The notes under the pieces are model-generated. The model worked only from the letters and a program-made list of their open reading frames with translations. It was not told where the DNA came from and did not search any database. The position numbers were made by a program, and so were the translations under genes. From NCBI GenBank assembly GCA_002118135.1, contig BDIU01000062.1, positions 1 to 64,000 on the forward strand: a stretch of DNA of 64,000 nt. Direction: 5' to 3'. Origin of the DNA: Trebouxia sp. TZW2008 (taxonomy: Eukaryota; Chlorophyta; Trebouxiophyceae; Trebouxiales; Trebouxiaceae). The first letter of the stretch is position 1; each line of letters starts with the position of its first letter. Shown here piece after piece: positions 46,029-58,500 of the stretch.

Positions 46029-49000
46029 ATGGCGGCGCCAGACGGCTTTGTTGAGGGCCTTGGCGTGACAGCCGTGAACGCTGCTCAAGTCGAGCAAACT
46101 CTTCTGCAGAAGGTAGTGGTGACAGCTTGATATTGCATGACATTTGTTTATGCAGCATGACCTCCTGTTTCAAACTTCAGCGTTGCGACTTGTTACATCG
46201 CAGGCTCACGACGCGACTCGCTCAAATCCGGGTGCCGAGCAAGGTAACTCGCCCTGACACTGTTTCTGAGCCACAACTTGCACCTGCCGAGCAAAGGTTG
46301 ACCAAATTTACCAACTTGCAGTTGATGAACATGCGCAAAAGTTGAGAAAAAGGCTCAAGGCTATCAGTCGAGAGATCCAGGCTGTTGAAGATGGGCTTCA
46401 AAGCGTCGATGCTGAGGCTGGTGAACAAGACGATGACCAGCAGTCTGCTGAAGGCTCGTTGCAGCAGCCAGCGCGGCAAGGCGACCTGCAACGAGCAACT
46501 ATGCTTGAACGGCTGTCAGCTCTTGAAGCAAAACACGCCCAATTGCAGGTCAGCGATGACAAGCTTCAGTGTATCTGGCAGCTGATCTCAGCCGCTCTGC
46601 TTGCTGTCTGAAACTGACTCACCAGAAAGCGCAACCCCATAACAAAAAATTTGGAGAGCAATGCACTTTAGCAACGCAAAGTTTGCTCTTGCTGGCAGGC
46701 TGCGCTTGAGGCAGCTGAGGCTTCAAAACCTGATACCAGTCATCCAGGCGCTGGTGCATCAAGCCCTGATGAAGCAGCTGGCCTTGACAAGCCCAAAAAG
46801 CAGAAGCGCCAGCAGCAGCCTGTGGCTCAGTTGCTGGAAGATCAGGGACTCAATGCTGAGCTAGATGCAGCTAACACTGGGGGCTTGGTTGAGACCGAGC
46901 GCGATCGGCTGATCAGAATTGTAAGACTTCCCAGCTGCTGTCACTGAAATAAATGTCTGCAGTGAGAACTGCCATGACATAACCAGGTCTGCACTCTGTG
47001 CCAAGACAGCGTGAGTCAATCAATGCATGTATCCTCATGCCAGCTGTTGCCATGCACTTGTCGTGACTGCTATGAAGGCCCTTTCCATGACGTTGAAGGC
47101 ATTGCTGGCTGGAGCGTGTAGCCTGGAACCTTGAGCAACAAGCTGCACTTTGAACATTGCAGCCTTGGAGTACATCACTGCTCGCAGAGTCCCTGGACAC
47201 TGCAGCTGTCGATCAATCTGTCTTTGCATCAGAGTCACCTGACTGTGAGACACATGCAGGGCGTCCTGACCCCCTTTGACAGGCTGGACGGCTATGAACG
47301 TAAGATTCAAAGTGGCAGCAAAGCTGCAGAGGCGGGAACGACCGCTGCCACAGCTCAGCAGTCAGGTCAGCCAGACCCCTTCAAGCACATAGCTGATGAG
47401 TTCCGCCAGATTCAGGCCAGCAAAACACATGCCAAGCTCATGGCACCGTCTGAATTGCCAAAGAGGCAGCAAGCGTCGCGAAAAGTGGACGAAAGCTTCT
47501 GGCGGCAGTCCACGTCCAGCTATGCTGAGCCTATTGCTGGCAAGAAAAGGCGGAAACAGACCCTGGAGAAGGCACCCAGGAAAGCAGCAAGGATAGCCAA
47601 GCCTGGCAGGTGCTTGATTTTCTACCATTTGCCAGACAGCTGCTCTTGTGATGAATGCCCTTCTGTCATCCACCACACAGCTGCCTCGTCGTTGCCAGTC
47701 TTCTGTCGTTTGCCAGACAAGCCCCTCATGGTCGCAAGGCTTCCTGTTCTGGGCTGCTTCAGCTCACAGAGACTCCATCATGATGCCTAAAGGCAGAGAC
47801 AATTTTTTGTTGCTTTCTCTGTGGCTTGATGCCGGGTCAAGTACTCAACCAGAGACAGGCTTTGCAGCTATACTTGTCTTGCCATTGGCCCACAGACGGC
47901 CTGAAGCTGTTTCGCTTTTGACACAAGCATTGATGTCATGAACAGAACTGCTGCAGGCTGTCCTGAATGCCAAGCATGATGGCAGTCAGTCTTGTATGCC
48001 TTGCCCTGTCTGCTTGCTTACCTGGTTCGCAGCATTACAGAACTTCAGAACAAGTTACAATACTCATCTTGCTGTTGGCTGACGCACGCGAGCCTTGGAG
48101 GTTCTTGCATTATACGTGTGTTTTGGCAATAACAGTATTTAAATTCTTCAGCTTTGCAGAAGTATATGCTGATCACTGCAGGAAGCGAAAACGCATCACA
48201 AAGCGCAAGGATGATGATGATAGTGGCAGCAACTTCTCATTGTCAGAGGAAGGTGCAGCACAGGACGCAAGTGATCAAGCCCCTTCAGATGACACCGCTT
48301 CTTTCCAGACTGACTCTGAGCTGTCTGATGATCCCCTTGGAGAGTACGATGATGCTGATGACGACATGTATGAGCAGCGGCGTCACAAGTACACCAGAGG
48401 TTGGTGGCATTTTTGATGCACACCAGCATAAGATACACATGTGGATCAATTGAGAATGTCTGCAGCTCTAGACAGCACTTCTGTGACCAAGCATCCAGGA
48501 TGTCTGAGTTGTGGCGTGCATGCAATTCTTGCTGCCAGCATGTTGTCAGTCACTATCGCAACATCTGGGTTACTTCCTGTCATCTTCGATAGATGATGGG
48601 ACAGATGAATGGAAGTTGTATTGGGATGCTGTCTGATTGCGGACGAAGTGTTCTACAATGGGTTTGGTGTCTGTAGGGTATGATCACCAGGACACAGAGG
48701 AGGATGTGTTCTTTGATGGAGGGTATCAGGTCCCAGGCAGCATCTTCAACAGGCTGTTTGACTACCAAAAGACAGGTCTGCCCCCTCATCCCTGTTGTGC
48801 ATGCTGTTGATCTTGTGCTGATTGACAAGAGTAGTCAATCTGTCCCTGTCCTGGTCTCATGGCTCACTGAAGGTCCATGATCTTCAGCATCGCAACCATG
48901 ACTTTCTGCAGACATTCTCCTGATTTATCTGCCCAATTATCATGAGCCATGGGCAAGTAAGCGCATCAAGAGCTGGAGACAGGGGTCAGATCGCTCTTGG

Positions 49001-52000
49001 AGCTTCACACTCAGAGGCCTGGGGGATCATAAGGGATGAGATGGGGCTAGGCAAAACCATTTAGCTTGCAGCTTTCCTACTGGATGCTCACCAGCAAGCA
49101 TGTGACCAACTGCCATGCTGATGACGACAATGTTTGAGTGCTTGGTGTCTGTCACAGGGGTCAAGTGGCTTTGGGAGCTGCACACACAGAGGGCAGGTGG
49201 CATCATAGGGGATGAGATGGGGTTGGGCAAAACTATACAGCTTGCAGCTTTCCTAGCAGGCTTGCACCGCAGCGGTCTCTTCAAGCCAAGCCTCATTGTC
49301 TGTCCAGCGACTGTGATGAGACAGTGGCTCAGAGAGCTGAGGGCTTGGTACCCTCCTTTCAGAGTGGTCATCATGCACGACAGTGCCAAAAATGCCAGCC
49401 AGCTGCGGCCGCAGAAAAGGTGAGATTGTGTTGCTACACAGTAACCCCAATTGCTTGATTTGTACAATTTTCTGAACTCGGCATTACCTGACCTTTCTTG
49501 TGCTGTGTGCTAAAGCTGAGTTCCCATCATGTTTGCTGCCATGTGAGTTGACAAAAGCTGCAGTTGTGTCTGCTCAGCCCCCTTGAGTGGACTTGCGGCC
49601 CCTCTCTTTGAGCAAAGTGTTGCAACAGTCTGAGAAGTCATGAGGATTGTACCAAGCCATGATGCTTACCTTCAATGGAGGTTGCCAATGCAGGGAACTG
49701 ATCAGGTCAATTTCAGAAAGCTCAGCAGGTATCCTCATCACAAGCTACGACCAGTTGCGGCTGCAGCGTGATTTGCTGCTGAATGTAGCCTGGGGATATG
49801 CCATCCTAGATGAGGGACACAAGATCAGAAATCCTGATGCTGAAGTCACACTAGCAGCAAAGCAGCTACAGACAGTGCACCGGATCATCATGAGCGGCTC
49901 ACCAATTCAGAATCGCTTGGCTGAGCTATGGTCTCTGTTTGATTATGTGTTCCCTGGGAAGCTGGGCACATTGCCAGTCTTCACCACGCAGTTTGCGTTG
50001 CCCATACAGATTGGGGGCTACTCAAATGCTTCACAAATGCAGGTAGGTGCTGTTCACTCATCAAGTGTTGCTGCTTGTGTTCAGCCCATCTACCTTCCCT
50101 GGAACACCTGTGTGTTGTTTGTGTCATGCACATTGCTGTTGTGGGCTGCAATGCAGGAAAGCATTGCTAGCAAGGCTTGCATCACGACGTTCCATGTTTG
50201 TATCAATGCGTTCAAATGCAGAGGAGTGACTGCGTGTTTGGGCGCAATGCTCAAAGCTGCTTTCTCCTGCTGCAGGTCTCCACGGCCTACAAGTGTGCTG
50301 TTGTGCTGCGTGACTTGATTGCCCCTTACTTGCTGCGCCGGCGCAAGGCTGACGTCAGTGCCCAGCTGCCCAAAAAGACTGAACAGGTGCCTTGTCTTGC
50401 CTTTACAGCTTCATGCCGTTCCGTTCGTGTCGCATGCTACACCTCATGCTTGAGTATACCTGCTTGAGGCTGTTTGGCTGTTGCAAGCTATGCCAGCATG
50501 ACATCAGTACAATGTCCCAAGGCTGTCTTGCTTCAACTCACTCATTCCTGCATCCGCATTGGCATTTCCATCATACCCTTTGAACATCGCACATATCATA
50601 GGTGCAGGCCTAAACCAAAGCTGCGTTTAATGTCAGCCATGTGACTCTTGCAGGTGCTGTTTTGCAAGCTGTGCAAAGACCAGCGGGACATGTACAGAGC
50701 CTACCTGAACAGTCAGGAGGTGGATGCCATCTTTGCCGGCAATAGACAGGCCTTAGCAGGCATTGACATCCTGCGCAAAATCTGCAACCATCCAGACCTG
50801 CTGGAACGCACCAAATGGGAAGGCTCAGAGGAGTACGGCAAGCCTGAAAGATCTGGAAAACTGACTGTACTCATGAAGGTGAGGAGACCTTGTGACAATT
50901 GCTTGGCCAGAATGTATTACAATGGCATGGGCTTATTGTTTCATGAGGAGGCTTGCGATGCACATGTTGACGGCAGCGGCAAACCTGGAGCAAGCCCTTG
51001 CAGTCAAGCTATCTCCCTGCTGTTGAAAGCCTGTTGATGCACACCGCACAATGTTGACCCTGCAGAGACTGTTGGGACGGTCAGAGATATCTGCCACTGC
51101 TGAGCTTGCATTGTGGGATGTGACAGCATTGACTGCATCATGGTTCAGGTACTGAATCACTGGCGCAGCAAGGGCACTGTGCATTGCTGTTCACTCAGAC
51201 TCAGCAGATGTTGGACATCTTGGAGAAGGCAGTAGTGACACTTGCCACTTTTGTGCTTTGCCCATCAAAACCATCAGCATATCAGCATTGACTCAACTCG
51301 TTGACTGTGCTGTGGCTTAGGTGCTGGACCATTGGAAGCAGCAGGGACACCGTGCACTTTTATTCACCCAGACTCAGCAGATGCTGGACATCCTGGAGAA
51401 AGCTGTGCAGGATGCCGGCCACACCTACCACCGTATGGATGGCTCCACACCTGTCAGCCTCAGGGCTCGCATGGTTGACGACTTCAACACCAATGAAGAG
51501 ATGTTTGTGTTCCTGCTCACCACCAAAGTAGGGGGGCTGGGCATCAATCTGACTGGTGCCAACAGGTGAACACTGCACCCGGCTCACTTGTGACTAAATT
51601 TCAGATGTGCTTATCAATGCTGCAGCTTGCCAAGCAGGCTCGCCATTTGACATGAATTTTGAATGATTGCACAATGTTTGGCATATGCAGAATACATCAA
51701 CTAAGCCACATGCTTTGCACACCTTCATGATGAGTGCTTGTGGGCGAGCTTGCAGTCAAATGATTTCATCAGGATAGCTCCAATTGAAGGCTGTTGCAAC
51801 CCGCTACTCTGATGAATTCAATCAATTTGGAACAATACAACTTGTTCCAGGCACAGCATCAAAGAAAAGAGCATCTCTATGCAGAGTGGTTGTGTATGAC
51901 CCAGATTGGAACCCCTCCACAGACATGCAAGCCAGGGAGCGGGCCTGGCGCATTGGGCAGCGCAAAGAGGTGACAGTGTATCGGCTTATCACCAGCGGCA

Positions 52001-54746
52001 CCATTGAGGAAAAGGTGTACCAGCGCCAAATCTACAAGCAGTTCCTCACCAACAAGGTATGATCAACAATCAAATTGACATCTGCCTGACACGCTGCTGG
52101 CAGGCAAGCTAAGCAGCAGCATGCTTTTGCTGCCATGCTGGTACTGCTGATGAGGGTGCAGGTGCATGAGCGCTGCTCTTTGCACACTGAGTGTGCCTCT
52201 GGCCCCTCATAACAGGCTTGTCTCTGGAGTGCTCAGCACCTTGTCTAGTTGCTGTCATGTGCGTTATGGATGAAATGTCTACCTGAGACATGTCATGTCA
52301 AGCGCACAATGTGACTGTCAGTTTCTGCTATTGCTGTAGGTGCTGAGTGACCCCAGGCAGAAGCGATTCTTCAAGTCCAAAGACATGCGAGACCTGTTCA
52401 CCCTTGGTGATGAGTACGCCAATGCCACTGAGACCTCAGAGATCTTTGCCAGTGTGAATGGTGAAGTGACAGCCACCTTGGCTGCAGTGCAGGCACCCAT
52501 GCCAGAGCTCAACCATGCTGATGGTCAGTGCCTTTGCTTTTCTCCATGCTGAGCTGTATTGCGTTATGGTCTGTGCTGTCCTGCACTTGTCTGGCCGGAT
52601 GCATTGCCTGCAGCAATGCTTGCAACAGCAAATCCAGGTGCCTCACAGAGGGCAGAGTGCAGAGGAGTGTGTCTGGCTGCAGCCGTGCTGCACACATGGC
52701 ACTGGCAAAGAAAAGCCGGTGAGTCCTCAAGGCTGCATCATGCTTCATAGATTCAAACAAAGGCAGTGACTGAGGTTGCAACAATGTCATTCATACAAAA
52801 CAGCAGATGCATGTTGCAGGGAAGACCTGCAGGGGAGAATGTGTCCAGATGTACTTGCCCTGCAAAAGTCTCACTAGTCAACAAAAGTGAGGGCTATCTC
52901 ACTAGTTGTTGAGCCTGCAGCATGCTTGCACAGGGTGCACAACAGAGTCAGTGATTAATGAAGGCCGCCCCCCCAGGGAAGGCACCATTCTCCCAAGGGC
53001 AGGGCCGCCCCCCTTAGCTGGTGAAAGTCAAGCAAGCGTCAGTCTTGCAGCTTTAGCCATTATGCATGTGAAATACTGCAAATCAGTGAAGTCTCAATGA
53101 TACTGAAGGCTGCATCATGCTTGCATAGGGTACACACCAGAGTCATTGATTGATGAAGGCAGCCCACCCCGGGAGGGCACCCCTCCCCCAAGGGCAGGGC
53201 CGCCCCCCTCAGCTGGTGAGAGCAGAGCAGGCAGCAGCTCCAGGAAGCGCAGCAGAAGCAATGTGGGCGCCAGTTCTGCAGGCAGTGACACTTCAGCTTC
53301 TGCTGGACATGCCAGTGATAGTGCTGGTAGTGCTGCACATGAGCCAAGTAAGAACCTGCAAGCCCCTGGTTCCATTGTGTTTCCATGCAGTCATTGCCAA
53401 TCACATCATGCAGTCATTGCCAATCACATCATGCACAATGCACAGCACCCTGGGCATGCAGTCTTTGCAATTTTCACCTTGCATGATGCACAACAATCCA
53501 AGCCAACTGAGCCTGCAGGTCCAATGTCTGCTTCAGTAGCTTGCATATCCTTGAGAACTTGCATCTTGCCATATAATCGGGCGCAAAGTAGTCACTGTAT
53601 GTATGGCCAAAGCATACGTCAGGTGTCAACAGCTGAACCTTGACACACAGACGGCACTGAGTATTGACGAAATGTGCATTGCAGAGGATGAAGACAATGC
53701 CAAGATCTTGCGGGATTTGTTTGAGGGCACAGGTATCATGAGCGCCATAGATCATTCCAAGATTGAGTCAGCCAATGATCCAGAAACGCGTGCTATTGAC
53801 TATGAGGCCAGCAGGATTGCAAGGCAGGCTGCAGAGGCCCTGCGCCAATCCAGAAGGGTGAGAGTTTGCTGCTGCAAGTCACAGCAATCATCAGCTTTAT
53901 GGTCATGCTAAAATTGTCAGTGCATCTGCTTGCCAGAGGCATTGTGAGGCACTGTATGGCATGTCTTGCGGCTCACATTCCTGCACAGAATGGTCAGACA
54001 TAAGCACATCCCAATGAGCATCTCTGCGATGTGACTTTGTCATCACATAATGACAGAATCACTACTGATTACTTCACCAGTAGTGATGATGAAGTGACTG
54101 AGTCAGCAGCTTCCTGCAAGCCGCCTTGTTTGTTGCATCTCATGGAGTATATCCAATTGAGTGCATGCAACCCACCAGCTCCACATTCAGATGTGGACTC
54201 CACAATGCTTGCTTCTGCATGTGCTGCACATGTTGTGCGCCAAGCATTGCTGTGCTGCAGGAATGCCAGCAATCAGCTGTCAATGAGCCCACTTGGACAG
54301 GCAGGTCAGGAGGGGGCGGCCTGCCTTCACAGGGCAGGCCCCGCTTTGGTACTGCAGTCAATTCACGAGCCCAGCAGTCTAGTGCAGCAGAGGCAGGTAG
54401 CTCTGCTGGATTTGGAGGGCCGATTGGCACAACTGGAGGGCAAACACCTAGATCTGACCAGCTTCTAGCAAGAATGCGCAACAGGCAACAAGGAATGAAT
54501 CAGGAACCAGTTGGAAACGAGCCTGAGGCATTGGCACAGCGCATCACTCAGGATTTGGTGAAGTATCTGCATGACCGGGGGGGTTCAGCACCCAGTGCTG
54601 AAATCATTGACCATTTTAGACAGGTAGGGGAGAGGCATGCGGCTCTGTTCAGGCAGCTCTTGAAGACTTTGGCAACTCTGCAGAGAACAGAGGATGGCAC
54701 AAAGCAGTGGACGTTGAAAGCAGAGTTTGTGCCTGACACTTTGTAG
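46029..54746 (+). CDS. ERCC6: Cockayne syndrome B (ERCC6/RAD26) DNA repair ATPase
   Basis: A SWI2/SNF2 ATPase that binds stalled RNA polymerase II and starts transcription-coupled repair in the nucleus. Seventeen exons join in phase: 46029-46112, 46204-46243, 46322-46548, 46699-46920, 47260-47609, 48182-48399, 48677-48775, 49158-49419, 49694-50042, 50276-50386, 50654-50878, 51321-51565, 51885-52056, 52340-52523, 53141-53347, 53685-53857 and 54261-54746, giving 1,217 residues. The N-terminus has the CSB-type [19 protein letters not shown] and [10 protein letters not shown] followed by [14 protein letters not shown], then basic and acidic stretches. Motif I is DEMGLGKT (432-439), motif II DEGH (540-543), then [20 protein letters not shown], motif [13 protein letters not shown] and motif VI RAWRIGQ (830-836). 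The C-terminal region has PTWTG, as in CSB, and a terminal winged-helix/ubiquitin-binding-like stretch ([20 protein letters not shown]). Three introns carry decayed or alternative copies of adjacent exons. Confidence 0.97.
48978..49085 (+). repeat. Decayed copy of the CSB motif I exon start
   Basis: This segment matches the start of exon 49158-49419, 176 bp upstream, including GATGAGATGGGG(C/T)T(A/G)GGCAAAAC. It includes the acceptor-side AGGGGTCA but has an in-frame stop (ACCATTTAG), so it cannot encode a working Walker A exon. Confidence 0.85.
51146..51235 (+). repeat. Decayed copy of the CSB exon containing [17 protein letters not shown]
   Basis: About 90 bp similar to the start of exon 51321-51565 lie about 173 bp upstream, with an acceptor-like TTCAG in place. 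One base is missing in the middle, shifting the frame, and similarity ends after the sequence for DILEKA. Confidence 0.85.
52932..53050 (+). repeat. Open duplicate of the CSB exon [18 protein letters not shown]
   Basis: A copy 195 bp upstream of exon 53141-53347 stays open: it encodes [19 protein letters not shown] with an ACAACAG acceptor in the same phase. A possible GTGAAA donor after the copied Pro-rich stretch would make the copy a phase-symmetric cassette. It is either a decaying duplicate or an alternative exon. Confidence 0.7.
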
Positions 54747-55511
54747 GCGCTGCAGCAAAGTTCACTTTGCTGATGAATGCCAGGGCTTAGGGTAGCGCAG
54801 TAGGTCGTGTACACATGTGACACCGAATGTTTTATTGGTAGTCACAATACGAGCTTTTGCAGCTGTACTGACTTTTCTGTTGACAAACATTGTGATTTGC
54901 TTATCTTTCGCAGGGAACGAACTCAGTTGCCAAAATCTTCATGAATGACATATACGGTTTCTGACTTGAAGCTCAAGGTTTTCCCTTAGGTTTGGCTTCT
55001 CCTTGAGCTTCAAGATGGCTCTGCCCCTGCTTGATGCTTTTTGCTATGATTCCCCGCTGCATTCGTTTAGATGCCCATCTTGTACTTCTATTGTGATTGT
55101 AGCAGAGACAAACATGTCTGACCATGATGACCTTGTGACAAGTTGTCACTGACAACACTGAATGTGCTTTCAATTGGATTTGACGTAAGGAGAGAGACAG
55201 TAAATTTACATGCCTCAGCTAGACAACAAGTCTAATCGCATGTGCCACAAGTGGCAAACTCTGATTCAAGCAACTGAATTGTGTGATTGTATCATCGTAA
55301 ACCTGCATTCAGAAGAGTGAAGGTGGAACGGCAGAAACGCACGAAGCTGCAGGTAGACGAGACGCCTGAGGCCGACGGGATCTCACAACAGCAGCGTCAT
55401 GAAGCACCGGGACGGCCTTGTTACTGCGTGGAACTGGCGTCATTGCTGCTGTCACTTGTGACAAACCTTGATCTGGAGCCTGCAAGCCTGTTGACCGTCA
55501 CACCGGAAGGA
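54747..55511. other. Spacer between CSB and dynein genes, with a hairpin
   Basis: Contains the CSB 3' end and the dynein 5' region. The notable feature is the perfect 14-bp inverted repeat at 54965-54978 and 55001-55014. A frame at 55290-55500 includes RRVKVERQKRTKLQ, which resembles the charged N-terminal stretch of some inner-arm dyneins, so an upstream 5' exon of the dynein gene may overlap the right part. I could not join it with confidence. Confidence 0.4.
54965..55014. other. Perfect 14-bp hairpin
   Basis: CTTGAAGCTCAAGG at 54965-54978 is exactly complementary to CCTTGAGCTTCAAG at 55001-55014, with a 22-base loop. It lies about 220 bp after the CSB stop and could act in the 3' UTR or in transcript end formation, or be a small-RNA precursor; the role is unknown. 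Confidence 0.6.
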
Positions 55512-55560
55512 TGCAGCCGGACAAGGACGCGTTGAAAAGACATCTGTACCTCCAGCAAGT

Positions 55561-58500
55561 ATGCTTGCGGGATTGCTAAAGGGTTTACCAGATCTGCCAT
55601 ACATTGCGTATGAGGATCACACTGATCATTCACTTTGCGGTCGGTGCGCGCAGAATGAGAGGATCGGATCAGCTGAAACCAGTCCTTCTGCGAACGCAAA
55701 TAGCATTCCGTCCACCACGTCGGCGTCAAGCCCATTGAAAGGATACAGACCCGCTAGTGCTTCACTGTCACTGCGGTCTTTTGGGCAAGCCAAAGGTCCA
55801 AGAAGCCCAAGCACTGCTGCACGACCCTTCACGGCACTACCGAAGTCCCCAGTCAGGGCAGACCCTACCAAAAAGTCACCCAAGAAAGCAGCAAGTGCCG
55901 GACCAGGCGGGGTCCCACCTAGCAACCCAGTCCGAAAAGCTTCTGCAGCTATCACCAGAAGCCGCCAGCCTGCTGCTTTGCAGCTTCAAGAGGTGCATGA
56001 GCTGCACACTCTGCAGCAGGAGAATCAGAATATCAGTCCTGATGGCAAGGCAGCTCTGCTGCATCCGACAGACGATAGTGGGCAAGACACAAGGCGTGCC
56101 CTGCAGGACAGTCCAGACAAGTGAGCAATATATATTACACGCTAGCAGTGCAGCATCATGTGTGTGGCATGCATCACAGGCCACTGCTGGCATTGCTTTG
56201 CTAAGGTTGGTGCAACAGTGTGCATGCATTGCAAGACAACCATGCCTTCATGCCAGATGCCAAAAGTGGTCTTGGCGGTTGCAGATCGCCAAACAAAGCT
56301 GCCTCTGCTCCCTCCTCTGGTAGACGGCAAGCAGCTGAGCCAGCATGGCGAGACTTTATCAGAACAGTTCAGCAACAGCCAGTAAGCCTTGTCTGATGCA
56401 TCTGCTATTGCTTTTCACAAAACCAGACCATGCGTTCAGCACATGCATTGCATGTCTGCACGAAAAGCAACTCAAGATTTACAAGCTTGATGTGTTCTGT
56501 AACAGGGCAACAGAGAGTTTATATATCTGGTTCCGGCAGCCAAGCACTTTGCTGATTACCGTCCATATGAGCTCAAGGTGGTGTCACACACCGCAGTGAC
56601 CAATCTGCCAGACTACAGCACAATGAGTGCAGCAGGCGTCACTCACTTCTTTCATGGCCAGGTATGAACAACCCAGTGTGCCAGCCGCCTTGACGTTGTC
56701 ACAAGCATGTTTCTGAGGCAAATGCAGCTACTACAGCAGCATGAAAGCATTTGTCGCTACTGCCAATGATAGACCCCGCCCTGATGATGTTGTCATCAGC
56801 GTGTTTCTGAGGTGCATGCAGATGCTAAATAGCTTGAATGCACTTGTGGCTGCTATGAGTGATACAGTCAGTCGTTTTGTCATGTCACAAGCATGATTCT
56901 GAGGTGGGTGCAGCTGCAAAACGGCCTAGAGTACACTTGTGGCTGCTGACAATGATATAGTCAGTCCTTGTGTCATGTCACCAGCATGTTTCTGAGGTGA
57001 GTGCAGCTGCAAAACGGTGTTTTGTGCACTTGCGGCTGCTGCTGTTGACAGTCAAATTGGGCAAGTTGATGTGAATTGTGAGTGTGAAAATGTGTGTTCA
57101 TTTGTGCTTGTGAGGGTCTCTGCCAGGCACTGAACATATGTGCATGTGCTGCAGACAGAGTTCACTCCTTTGCACCAGTGGGAGAGGGAATACATCATCT
57201 TTGAGAAGCTGCACAACAAGCCGCACTTCATGCACTTCCGCATGTGGAAGCAGTTTGCACTGTGGAGGCGCGCTGTGCGTGAGCGTAAGACATTTGATGC
57301 CAGGTCAGGCACCATGATGTTGGTCGGCCTTGTGTGGATAAATGTGCGATCATCACACTGCGTGTTCCACTCAAGAGAACACTAGGCGTACCACTCCAGA
57401 GAACACTGTGCTATCATAGAGCAAAGCAACCTGCACAGTTTGTCAGGTCTGTAGTTGAGAGATGCAGTTTCTTGCTGTGACTGTGGGAATTGTGGCTGTG
57501 ACATGACAGACTGCTGCTGAAGCAGACGACTTGAGCATGCCACAGGAAATGTGCTTGCTTGCTGCAATGTCTGAATATCAGCAAGCCAGGGCAGTCACAT
57601 GCAACAAGCGCTGATGCGCACAGGGAGTTGCTTCGGCAACAGCTGTTCCTGCTGAATGGCAACCTGAACAATGCCATCCTGAGAACGCGGGATGAGTGTG
57701 TGCAAGTGTGGACCCTGCAGCTTGTGGGGGTTCAGCCAGGCAAGCTGTACAGCCTGCAGGATCTGCAAGCCAGCTACAAGACAGCTGCCAAGGTGATAGA
57801 CTCAACATCTATGCGGCTGATGGTTTTTGAATTGTTAATGATGGTCTCCAGACTGTACGCAGCATCCAAACAACCTGTCAGCAAGCAGTGTGCAGCAGGC
57901 ATTCTAAACTGCCAGCTACATGCATGTTCTTTGTGAATGCAAAGACTGGAAACTTGCACTTGACAGCCTTTGTATCTCAGTGTGGCAGTCACGAATTTGT
58001 CATGCAGCAGCTGCTGCTGAAATCACTTGATCTCTCTGTCTATTGCTAAATGCAGTCAATATGCAATACAAGCCTTCAGGCGGAACAAGCACCATCACAA
58101 GAAAGATGAACAGCTTCCTAGGAACAGCGTCACACAAAAGACAACTAGCATATATGCTGGAAAGTGTAACCAATCAGTACTGTTGTTTTGAGGATCAAGG
58201 AGGTGAAAGTTGGCAGCTGGCAACCAGGCTGCAAGTACACGTGACATTACCAACACACAGTGCAGCCCCAAAACCAATAATGGACACTCACATTGCCTGA
58301 TGTATGTGATGGCAGGCTGCAACAGAGGAACTGGAGTCATTTGGGCTGGTTGCAGTGGACATGGTTAGCGATGCGTGTCGGGACACCATCAACTTGGTGG
58401 AGTCCAACATGAATGAAACTTTGGGCAGGACCAGCAAGCTCATTAGAGCTTTGAGTAAGAACATGTCCCCAAAAAGGGAAAGTAAGACCTCTCACCTCAT

